Below are positions 1 to 5,291 of a DNA stretch of 8,869 nucleotides, piece after piece. Under the pieces are notes generated by a model that did not search any database, had not been told where the DNA came from, and was given only the letters and a program-made list of their open reading frames with translations. A program made the position numbers and the translations under genes. Location of the stretch: positions 1-8,869 of the forward strand of contig JAKADW010000070.1 of the NCBI GenBank assembly GCA_021820165.1, read 5' to 3'. Within the stretch, counting starts at the first letter, position 1. The number at the start of each line of letters is the position of its first letter. The DNA comes from Bacillota bacterium (GTDB lineage Bacteria > Bacillota_E > Sulfobacillia > Sulfobacillales > Sulfobacillaceae).

Positions 1-573
1 GCGCCCACCCAGAATGGCAAGTTGACGCTGTCGGCGTCGGAGAACGTGAGGGCATACGACTGGATGGACAATCCCATTCCGGTGAGTGGGTCGGGTGGGT
101 TGACCGTGCCGCTAAACGGTGAACCCGTCTACCTCGATTACCACGGAACGCCGACCGCGCTGGCCCACCTGGTGCGCTCTGGCGCGGTGACCGGAATTGC
201 CCCGGTCGCCCTTTCGATTAGTCGGCTGCACCAACTGCCGACGACGCTGCCTCAGTTGCAAGTTACCGTGACCGACCAAATCAACGTAGCCCAGTCGGGC
301 CAACTGAAGCTTACCCTGCCCAGTGGTTGGATGGCGAGTACGGGGACGACCACTGCCGCCACCTACGCGCCCACGGTGAACTTCGGACCGATCGCGCCGG
401 GAGCGTCAACCACCGACACGTTTTCCCTGCAGCGCTTTGAGGCTCAGGCGTCCAACCGCTACACGCTGCAAACGGCGGCCATGGTTCCAGCACGACTACA
501 GCGAGCACCCAGACGGTTACTACCACCCAGCCGCTCTCGGTCTATCAGTCTGTCTACGGGCACGCGGGGATGA
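1..573 (+). CDS. Glycoside hydrolase-like secreted protein, 5'-partial, upstream half of a frameshifted gene
   Basis: The frame is open from the left window edge, so the N-terminal part, where a catalytic barrel would be expected, lies outside. The first about 55 visible residues contain AYDWMDNPIP followed by LNGEPVYL. This resembles the small C-terminal beta-domain of large bacterial glycoside hydrolases, where a 'body/God-knows-what, G.pi, sPvYl' pattern recurs. Residues about 78-157 (LQVTVTDQINVAQSGQ, LTLPSGW, FGPIAPGAS) look like a NEW3-type domain often found beside sugar-binding modules. After NRYTLQT (about position 472) the frame becomes Arg/Pro-rich and unlike a protein, and ends at TGA 571-573. 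In the neighbouring frame the sequence continues from position 471 as a Ser/Thr-rich linker and joins the CBM9-like half. So this is one gene with a one-base loss (or two-base gain) near 460-481, either real or a sequencing error. Substrate cannot be told from what is visible. Confidence 0.72.
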   Translation, partial: APTQNGKLTLSASENVRAYDWMDNPIPVSGSGGLTVPLNGEPVYLDYHGTPTALAHLVRSGAVTGIAPVALSISRLHQLPTTLPQLQVTVTDQINVAQSGQLKLTLPSGWMASTGTTTAATYAPTVNFGPIAPGASTTDTFSLQRFEAQASNRYTLQTAAMVPARLQRAPRRLLPPSRSRSISLSTGTRG

Positions 574-1499
574 CCGGTAGCTTTGCCAGTTGGAAACAGG
601 CCACCCCGTTCTATCTCAACCAGTCCAACCAAAATGCGGGCATCCCCGACTGGAGCCCGTCGATGGAGTCGGCGGTAGCCTACACCATGTGGGGACAGCA
701 TTACTTCTACTTCGCGGCCAAGGTCAAGGACTCTGTCTTTTACGAGCCCTACACTGGCTTCTATCAGTGGGCGGGTGACAGCATTCAACTGTTCTTCGAC
801 CCTAAAAACACCAAAACGCCCTCTTACAGCAGTTCAGACGGCGATGTCAACTTCGGTCTTGCCTTGACGCCAGCCGGGCCCCAGGCCTACGAATTTCAAG
901 GCCCAGCCCCGGGACTGCGTTCGGACATCAAATTGACCATCTTGCACGGCCAGCACGCCGGCGACCTTTGGTACGAGGCGGCGATTCCCCTGGCCGACCT
1001 TCCCCAGTGGACCAACCAGGCTGGCCACCGCTACGGGTTCGACATGATGGTCAATGACAATAACGGCAGCGGGCGTCTGGGCTGGATTCGGCTCACTCCG
1101 GGAGTCGGCACGTTCAGTCCGATCGACTTTCCCACCTTCACTCAGGTGGCCTCGGCCGGTCTAGCGGCAGCCCGGCTCGATTCAGCAGCAACCAAGGTAA
1201 CCCTCAACTTCACCCCAAATTCGCAGGGGGCGCAGTTGATAGTGAACAACACTGGAATTAAGCGGATGACCGTCACCCTATCCACCGGAAGCACGCTGAC
1301 CCTGGTGTCATCCAGCTCGGCGCCGTCAACGGCGACGCCGACCGGGACCAACCCGACGGTCGCCATCGCTCCCTCAGGGACAACCACGATTAACCTGGCG
1401 CATTACGTCACCTCAGGTCAGGCGGAGACGCTGACCGCCACCGCCAGCGTGGCCACGGGAGCCTCGGCCATCCTCGCAGTCAACAGCGGCGTGCAATAG
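570..1499 (+). CDS. CBM9-like carbohydrate-binding C-terminal part of the same glycoside hydrolase-type gene
   Basis: The first ATG in this frame is at 570, but coding character in the same frame starts about 100 bases earlier (471 onward, NGGHGSSTTT and more Ser/Thr). ATG 570 is therefore probably not a true start. There is no signal peptide and no clear Shine-Dalgarno, although the ATGA overlap at 570-573 imitates translational coupling. Residues about 5-195 form a CBM9/DOMON-like beta-sandwich: FASWKQATPF at the start, then YFYFAAKVKDSVFYEP and WAGDSIQLFFDP, and a closing GFDMMVNDNNGSGRLGW. CBM9 modules bind sugar chain ends and tether enzymes to polysaccharides outside the cell. A further beta-rich, Thr/Ser-rich domain (about 196-309) ends the protein at VNSGVQ. 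No LPXTG or membrane anchor is seen, so a freely secreted or non-covalently held enzyme is likely. A terminator follows 15 bases after the stop. Confidence 0.75.
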   Translation: MTGSFASWKQATPFYLNQSNQNAGIPDWSPSMESAVAYTMWGQHYFYFAAKVKDSVFYEPYTGFYQWAGDSIQLFFDPKNTKTPSYSSSDGDVNFGLALTPAGPQAYEFQGPAPGLRSDIKLTILHGQHAGDLWYEAAIPLADLPQWTNQAGHRYGFDMMVNDNNGSGRLGWIRLTPGVGTFSPIDFPTFTQVASAGLAAARLDSAATKVTLNFTPNSQGAQLIVNNTGIKRMTVTLSTGSTLTLVSSSSAPSTATPTGTNPTVAIAPSGTTTINLAHYVTSGQAETLTATASVATGASAILAVNSGVQ

Positions 1500-1514
1500 A
1501 CTCTCAGCGCATCT

Positions 1515-1547
1515 GGGCGGCCGGGAAATTCCCGCCGCCCTTACTTT
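1515..1547 (+). terminator. Rho-independent terminator of the glycoside hydrolase gene
   Basis: The arms GGGCGGC (1515-1521) and GCCGCCC (1534-1540) pair, extended by GGG/CCC past one bulged C, with a short AAATT loop. The T-rich stretch TTACTTT follows at 1541-1547. It lies 15 bases after the stop codon at 1499. It also serves as the insertion target of the adjacent group II intron. Confidence 0.85.
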
Positions 1548-1883
1548 GGTGCGCCCGGCATGGGCGCGTGCTTTAAGGTGAAAGTCCTGAACGGGGGATG
1601 ACCGTTCCAACCGTTAGCCAAGGGCAAGGGTGTCTCGCGCGAGCGAGAATCTGAAGGAAGCCGGCGGCAAACCTCCGGCCGGACGAACAGGAAGTGCATC
1701 CGAGGCGGGGCGCGTGGGGTGAGTTCGCCAGACAGAACGAAGCCCAATACGGTCAAGCGCGCGTCACGTAAATGCACCCGGTAGATGGAGGGACAGCGCG
1801 CGTTCTTACCCGGGGAGGTCTCTCGCGGTACCGCCAAGCGGGAAGGCGCGCGTGACGCGAGAGAAGTCAGCCGAGGTCATAGT

Positions 1884-2034
1884 GTGCGCTGGGCAGCGCG
1901 AAAATCAGGCGGGTTCAAGTCCCACTGGCGCTCGGATGCAGGGCGCTATATCCAAACGCGGGGGTAATGCCTCGTGGGCCGCACAGCGGACTGTGTGGAG
2001 GGCAGGGTGTCGCTCGCGAGGGCGAATCCGAAGG
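1884..2034 (+). ncRNA. Candidate second copy of group II intron domain I elements inside the intron region
   Basis: GTGCGC at 1884 is followed exactly 28 bases later by GGTTCAAGTCCC (1912). In the main intron GTGCGC at 1549 is followed 28 bases later by GGTGAAAGTCCT (1577). AGGGTGTC recurs at 2004-2011, then a six-pair stem with a GCGA tetraloop, then GAATCCGAAGG at 2024-2034, with the same 20-base spacing as at 1627-1657. A separate hairpin, CCGCACAG/CTGTGTGG with loop CGGA, lies at 1979-1998. This could be the 5' part of a nested or tandem group II intron. Alternatively, the stem at 1886-1900 is simply the ordinary domain III/IV stem and the rest is domain IV sequence that happens to resemble domain I. 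Confidence 0.35.
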
Positions 2035-2111
2035 GCTTGCGGAGCAGTTCTGGGCCGTAATCGAAGAGATGAACCGGTCGGCCAAAGTCAGGGAGCGGTC
2101 GAGCCTGCACT

Positions 2112-2148
2112 ATGGAGGCGAAGGCGTTTTGCATCCCCCCTGGCGCAC
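2112..2148 (+). pseudogene. First codons of a group II intron reverse transcriptase/maturase, interrupted
   Basis: An ATG at 2112 opens with MEAKAFCIPPGA before the insertion sequence begins at 2149. Many Firmicute group II intron-encoded proteins start with a similar 'MEAKPF-IPK' stretch ahead of the RT0 region, and the position after domain III of the intron is where such a gene is expected. Only about 12 codons survive and no reverse transcriptase motif is present, so the call rests on this short resemblance and the context. AGGGAGCGG at 2089-2097 is a possible ribosome binding site, although somewhat far from the ATG. The remaining codons are neither in the insertion sequence nor on its far side. 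Confidence 0.4.
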
Positions 2149-2163
2149 CTAATCTTTACCCAT
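2149..2163. repeat. Left terminal inverted repeat of the IS50-like element
   Basis: CTAATCTTTACCCAT is perfectly complementary to 3546-3560. Beyond base 15 the two ends diverge (GGCCAGG here, AAGTTCTGG on the other end), so the transposase-distal end is the less conserved one. This end marks the break in the intron. Confidence 0.85.
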
Positions 2164-2297
2164 GGCCAGGAATATTTTCCCACATCCCGCAATAGATGAT
2201 GACGAGCATAGGAACCACGGCACGTGCACACGGTGAAAGAGGCGCCTAGGTTAGGACAGTTTGCCAACGGCATGGGCGTTTTGCGGCATGGAAATGG

Positions 2298-2318
2298 TCC
2301 GTCGCCAAAGACGACGGA
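2298..2318. repeat. Hairpin in the transposase-distal end of the IS50-like element
   Basis: TCCGTCG and CGACGGA pair perfectly around the 7-base loop CCAAAGA. It lies 68 bases beyond the transposase stop. No T-tract follows directly on either strand, so a terminator role is uncertain. The stretch 2164-2385 otherwise holds only non-coding insertion-sequence DNA as far as I can see. Confidence 0.4.
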
Positions 2319-2385
2319 TCACGCCGATCAGGGTCTTTTACAACGGGGTTCGAGGCACCTTGTCCCACCATACCAGGAGCTGTAA

Positions 2386-3412
2386 TTAGCGATATTCGCG
2401 CCACAGGGTTTTCACCCCGGGCTCACCATCGCTTTTCCGACCTAAAAACCCTCCAAGTTTGGCCATCGCCCGAACGGCCTCGCGGAGCGTCAAGGGTTGC
2501 CCGGCTTGCCGGGCAGGTTTTTGGGTGGTCGCGAGGCGTTCTAAGGTGGCGATTTCTTCGGGCGAAAACGCGACCGTCGGAGACTGATCAGGGTCGACGC
2601 GCACTTGATAGGTCATCCAGAGGAGCCGCCAGGCCACCATGGAATACAAGGCGATCGCCCGTTCCAGCCGTTCGCGACTTTCTCATGGGAGGTCTTCGAC
2701 CTGGCTTCCTCCTGTTTTCAACGTAAAATGCAAGCGTTCCATGCGCCATCGGTCACGATACCAGGTCACGATGCGAGCAGCGTCTTCGCCTGTGGTCACA
2801 GGTAGCGTGGTCAAAAGCAACCATTCAATGGGATCCGTCTCGTCGGGCGGTGCGATTTCTCGCGCCAACACCACGGTGATGGGCGGTGCCGTCGGTGTCG
2901 TCTTGGCGGAACGGTGGGCGGGCCGCGCCATTTGGACCACGGTCGTCCGCAAGGCTCACGTCGCCTGGCGTTCCGGTTGACCGGGCTTTCTCGGCACGAT
3001 GATCGTCATGGTGCCCACCATGGGCGCCGCTTCCGCCGCCTGCCAGAGATGCTGATGGGAGGGATCGGCGAGTTTTCGATCCCAGGCTACGCGGACCAAG
3101 AGCTGTTGCTGGGGCTTTCTCGACTCGATGAACCGATCATAAATATCCGATTCACGATCGCCGATCAGGACGGTGTGCGTGCCGTCCGGCGGGCGTGACC
3201 TTCGGATGATCGAAGAATCGGTAGCCCGCTTTCAGCCCGGCCCAATCCCCCTCATAAAGACTCGCGAGCGAGAGATCGGGGTGGGCAGCTAAATCACTTG
3301 CCAAACGTAATGCCCGCGCGGTGAACCGCGCGTCCCCAAAGGAGGCGAGGCCCAATTCCCGGAACACCCAGGGATCTATCGATGGGTTGAATGAATTCAT
3401 CACTTTAGCCAT
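2386..3412 (-). pseudogene. IS4-family Tn5-like transposase, deleted and interrupted by stops
   Basis: The N-terminal part (MAKVMNSFNPSID at 3412, then LGLASFGDARFTARALRL and GLKAGYRFFDHPKV) matches the Tn5 transposase N-terminus (LGDPRRTARLV, GAYRFIRNPNV). It then jumps, with a frame change near 3181-3190, to HTVLIGDRESDIYDRF, which equals Tn5's CDREADI around the second catalytic Asp. In Tn5 about 115 residues lie between these points, including the first catalytic Asp in EDTTSLSY, and all are missing. The rest reads in one frame: the YREK-like signature YRDRWRMERLHFTLKTG with the catalytic Glu, then AMAKLGGFLGRKSDGEPG, close to Tn5's AIARLGGFMDSKRTG. That frame has two TGA stops (at about 2953-2955 and 2680-2685), each most simply a CGA Arg codon changed by one transition. 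The enzyme cannot be active. Start 3412 was chosen over the longer 3499 start because homology begins there, although no clear ribosome binding site is visible. Confidence 0.85.
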
Positions 3413-3545
3413 ATGACAAGGGTTCGCCGTCGAATGGCAAAATCCTTTATGGGGTGCCGCGATTTTTAATTTTTTTTGCTTGCGCAAATCCGCGTCCAAG
3501 AACGATAATGCTGTAAAAGATTGCCACCGAAGCTGTCCAGAACTT

Positions 3546-3560
3546 ATGGGTAAAGATTAG
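3546..3560. repeat. Right terminal inverted repeat of the IS50-like element
   Basis: ATGGGTAAAGATTAG is the exact reverse complement of 2149-2163. It lies about 130 bases upstream of the transposase start, as expected for the promoter-proximal end of an IS4-family element. The adjacent bases 3560-3576 form a small hairpin, GCTCTTT/AAAGAGC with loop GAG, straddling the element boundary. Confidence 0.85.
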
Positions 3561-3660
3561 CTCTTTGAGAAAGAGCCTCCTAGCATAACGAGGCGGAACG
3601 GCCTTGTCCAGAGAACGTTTGTTTTAAATATTGATTACACATTAAAGCCATCGTGTACTA
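3561..3660. other. Short spacer between the two insertion-sequence remnants
   Basis: This is AT-richer than its surroundings (for example TTTGTTTTAAATATTG). I see no gene. It does not continue the group II intron or its reverse transcriptase, so it is not the lost other side of the insertion site. Confidence 0.5.
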
Positions 3661-4394
3661 GTGCGGGAAATCCGGACGTTGGGTGCTGTGGGGGTTGGGC
3701 TACTCAAGGTGAGTAGCCCTTCTACCCGGCCCTCGGGGTGCAAATCCTCGGGGATACTCGCTGTTTCGAGGCGGAGGGCATTCCATCCGAATCGCACGAT
3801 GACCCGTCTGCTGCTCCACTACCCAGCGGATGTGGCGGCGGACGCGCGGGCTTCATTGCCATCGCCTAACACGACGTCCTTGGGTCGCAGGTGCAATCGC
3901 GTGAAGGACTCGGGCCCGTGTTTGTCGGGAACTTCCATGTATTCCCATTGACGCGTCGCCAAATCCCACTGGCCATGCAGCCGCCAGGTGGTTCCGGTGC
4001 TCCCAGGTTCTTGGAGGGTGCTGCCATCCGTCAAGACTAGGCGAAAGCGGCTCTTAATCTGGTTCGTGACGCACGGTCCTCGAAACCATGCGTCCATGAT
4101 TTGCCCGAGCCACGTGTTCGCGTGGCGTAGGCGGTTCAGGATCGCCACATCCGACCGCTCCGCTAGCCCGATCCGTTTGGCCCAGGCGGCTGTGGTTCGC
4201 GAGGACCAATCATTCCAAGCATAGGCCAACGTCATGCGTAGCAGGGCTTCCTCCGATTGCACGGCCCGTAACCGCGTGATGGCGCCACCCGTCCGCGCCA
4301 CATCTTGCCCACCGGGCGGAAGAAAGTGCAACAGAGTTTTCCACTGTCTCTCAAACGGGTCGGCCAATTCTTGTTTCCGGCGCGGGTTGCTCAT
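3661..4394 (-). pseudogene. Second IS4-family transposase, truncated and frameshifted
   Basis: The minus-strand frame starts best at ATG 4394 (MSNPRRKQEL), with GAGGTGA 5-8 bases upstream, and is intact to a TAG at 3819-3821. It shows IS4 DDE features: VLTDGSTLQEPG with the first catalytic Asp, then TWRLHGQWDL, and DVVLGDG, where the family has D-R-(G/N)-Y for the second Asp region. Beyond the stop, homology-like sequence goes on in two frames: HIRWVVEQQ in one (about 3838-3812), then RVIVRFGWNALRLETA back in another (about 3810-3760). At least two small indels have therefore occurred. The C-terminal half with the catalytic Glu is absent; readable sequence fades out near 3661. This transposase is not the one in the neighbouring IS50-like element: there is no shared sequence and the sub-family differs. 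The surviving 192 codons could at most give a dead fragment. Confidence 0.78.
3697..3719. repeat. Perfect 9-bp hairpin within the decayed transposase tail
   Basis: GGGCTACTC and GAGTAGCCC pair around the loop AAGGT and are followed by TTCT on the + strand. It could act as a weak terminator or be a small insertion in the pseudogene. It may also be chance in a sequence that still reads as protein-like on the minus strand (EGLLTLSSP). Confidence 0.4.
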
Positions 4395-4406
4395 CGTGGT
4401 CACCTC

Positions 4407-4434
4407 AGTAGTTCGTGGATTCTTGCGAACTACT
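4407..4434 (-). promoter_or_regulatory. Hairpin in the leader of the second IS4-family transposase
   Basis: AGTAGTTCG (4407-4415) and CGAACTACT (4426-4434) are perfect inverted repeats with a 10-base loop. Read on the minus strand, the second arm directly abuts the GAGGTGA ribosome binding site of the transposase. IS10/IS50 elements use leader hairpins that limit translation from read-through transcripts; a similar role here is an inference. A second palindrome, GTCCAC-T-GTGGAC, sits further out at 4475-4487, near where the lost element's end should be. Confidence 0.5.
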
Positions 4435-4536
4435 TCGCGATCAGTTTTTCTTAAATTAGCACACAGGGGCAGGAGTCCACTGTGGACAGTTCGCCCTGAC
4501 TCCGGATCGGCACCGGACTGCTGGCCCCACTCACGC

Positions 4537-4887
4537 TTATCGTGCTAAAGTCGCACCCGAGGCCGCGGGTCCTTGGCCATTGCTGTGTGCGACGGGCGTC
4601 AGGGATAAAGCGGCCTGCATTCTGAATTCGCGTAAAAGTTCACCGCGCAAATCACGCACTTTCGGGGGCGTTAGCGCAGCCGGATCGTCTGTCCCTGACC
4701 ACGGTACATACGGCCCGTCATCGGCGGATTCCAACCATCGCAAGAGCAGCATGCGATCCACCCGAACCACATATTCCAAATCGGGCCAAGATTGCCGACG
4801 AAGGGCACTTGGACTTGCAAACAGAAAATGGACCGCGGCTTCCGTTCCGTCTTGCATGCCGCCCAAACCCTGGAGCACTTCAAGCAT
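4537..4887 (-). CDS. Hypothetical protein, possibly 5'-truncated
   Basis: I do not recognise this protein. The 116-residue frame from ATG 4887 is soluble, without signal peptide or membrane segment. Its middle (SWPDLEYVVRVDRMLLLRWLE) looks like an ordinary folded, partly helical domain, and the tail is Gly/Ala-rich. Codon use is natural on this strand (balanced Asp/Glu/Leu/Val), whereas the opposite strand gives Arg/Ser-rich nonsense, which is the main argument for it. There is no Shine-Dalgarno before ATG 4887. The frame stays open upstream to a TGA near 5014 (SWRVNEHETRGRTNG is readable), so the true start may lie upstream at a non-ATG codon, or the gene may have lost its 5' end. It sits between a transposon remnant and an operon on the other strand, so it could be accessory to a lost mobile element or a relic. 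Confidence 0.45.
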   Translation of the reverse strand: MLEVLQGLGGMQDGTEAAVHFLFASPSALRRQSWPDLEYVVRVDRMLLLRWLESADDGPYVPWSGTDDPAALTPPKVRDLRGELLREFRMQAALSLTPVAHSNGQGPAASGATLAR

Positions 4888-5109
4888 TGGGGCCTGGCCA
4901 TTAGTTCGCCCGCGTGTTTCATGCTCGTTTACCCGCCAGCTCGCAGAGGGCGTCGGCTTTGATTGGGATCCGTCTGGAACGCGGACTTCGGCGAGTCGAG
5001 GGCGGAGCAGTCACATTGTTCGAAGACGCAGGCACGGGAGATCGCGCATTGCACGGCGGTGAACGACCTCTTCCCTTTAGGCCCCTTGTTATGACGGCTC
5101 GCACAGAGG
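4888..5109. other. Intergenic stretch without a convincing gene
   Basis: Frames here are either short or Arg/Ser/Pro-rich on both strands. A 76-residue + strand frame (4914-5144) and a 61-residue minus-strand frame (4919-5104) are open but lack ribosome binding sites and recognisable features. It may contain the decayed 5' end of the hypothetical gene on the minus strand. Confidence 0.4.
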
Positions 5110-5128
5110 ATGTAATGGGACGTTACAT
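5110..5128. promoter_or_regulatory. Candidate repressor operator upstream of the sugar-uptake operon
   Basis: ATGTAA (5110-5115) and TTACAT (5123-5128) form an inverted repeat with a 7-base centre. A further TTACAT half-site lies at 5207-5212, at the expected transcription start. Two such sites about 90 bases apart around a promoter would suit a LacI- or GntR-type repressor, but no regulator gene is present in the window and the family is not predicted. Confidence 0.4.
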
Positions 5129-5175
5129 ACTATACAGGCAATAGCCGTCAAGTCGCAATTATTTAGTCGGAAGGG

Positions 5176-5204
5176 TTGACATCGTTCCGGTAGCGGCTTA
5201 CCAT
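5176..5204 (+). promoter_or_regulatory. Sigma-70/sigma-A-type promoter of the ABC transporter operon
   Basis: TTGACA (5176-5181, perfect -35) is followed after 17 bases by TACCAT (5199-5204, four of six -10 matches, keeping the key A2 and T6). Transcription would start around 5211. This makes the upstream in-frame ATG at 5211 an unlikely translation start and supports the one at 5292. Confidence 0.65.
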
Positions 5205-5275
5205 GATTACATGATTTCTACATTCCAAATGAAGAAATCATTCAATCGTAAATTCGGCGTGCTCAATAGACTGGT

Positions 5276-5283
5276 AGGAAGGG
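5276..5283 (+). promoter_or_regulatory. Ribosome binding site that fixes the solute-binding protein start
   Basis: AGGAAGGG lies 8 bases before ATG 5292. Neither of the earlier in-frame ATGs (5211, 5229) has such a site, and only the 5292 start gives a compact signal peptide. Confidence 0.7.
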
Positions 5284-5291
5284 TGACTACA

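Larger units (their letters stand above)
1549..2148 (+). ncRNA. Group IIC intron, 5' part (domains I-III and start of IV), 3' end missing
   Basis: The sequence begins GTGCGCCCGGCATGGGCGC, the group II 5' signature closely matching the group IIC introns I remember, such as the structurally solved Oceanobacillus intron. Further family landmarks follow in order: GGTGAAAGTCC (1577), GTTAGCC (1612), AGGGTGTC with a GCGA tetraloop stem (1627-1647), GAATCTGAAGGAAGC (1647), GGCAAACCTCCGG (1666), TTCTTACCCGGGGAGGTCT (1803) and GAAGTCAGCCGAGGTCATAGT (1863-1883). Group IIC introns insert just after terminator stem-loops, and this one follows a terminator T-tract. The loop CAGA at 1729-1732, in the place of EBS1, can pair with the 5' exon end TTTG (1545-1548), counting one G-U pair. 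No domain V or VI is found in the window, and the sequence is cut at 2148 by an insertion sequence. It can no longer splice or move from this locus as it stands. Its orientation is co-directional with the upstream gene. Confidence 0.88.
2149..3560 (-). mobile_element. IS4-family (IS50/Tn5-like) insertion sequence, defective
   Basis: The ends are perfect 15-bp inverted repeats: CTAATCTTTACCCAT at 2149-2163 and its complement at 3546-3560. Read from the transposase side, the terminal 19 bases CTAATCTTTACCCATAAGT match the IS50 outer end (CTGACTCTTATACACAAGT, from memory) at about 12 of 19 positions. That agrees with the Tn5-like transposase inside. The element is about 1.41 kb and carries one broken transposase gene on the minus strand. 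The bases flanking it, CTGGCGCAC on the left and CTCTTTGAG on the right, are not a direct repeat. Either a duplication was lost, or recombination or deletion removed the original flank. It interrupts the group IIC intron. Confidence 0.85.

Noticed and set aside
1905..1935. A tRNA T-arm-like segment (GGGTTCAAGTCCC) in the intron region.
   Set aside because: No acceptor stem, D-arm or anticodon arm can be built around it, and it fits a group II intron element better.
1852..2199. Open frames of 60-115 codons across the intron (1785-1967, 1852-2199, 1967-2152).
   Set aside because: They overlay conserved intron RNA elements, are Arg/Gly-rich and show no reverse transcriptase motif; they run into the insertion sequence by chance.
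2605..3198. Plus-strand frames of 66-113 codons across the IS50-like element.
   Set aside because: They are antisense to recognisable transposase motifs on the minus strand.
3560..3576. Hairpin GCTCTTT/AAAGAGC as a terminator.
   Set aside because: The stem is AT-rich, and no T-tract follows on the + strand; it only straddles the insertion-sequence border.
3725..3760. A second T-arm-like segment (GGGGTGCAAATCC) on the + strand, next to the 3697-3719 hairpin.
   Set aside because: No cloverleaf closes, and the opposite strand reads as continuing IS4-family transposase protein.
4580..5062. A 160-codon + strand frame.
   Set aside because: The composition is Arg/Ser-rich and unlike a folded protein; the minus strand gives the more natural protein in the same place.
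5211..5291. N-terminal extension of the solute-binding protein from ATG 5211 or 5229.
   Set aside because: ATG 5211 coincides with the predicted transcription start, neither has a ribosome binding site, and the extension would bury the signal peptide.
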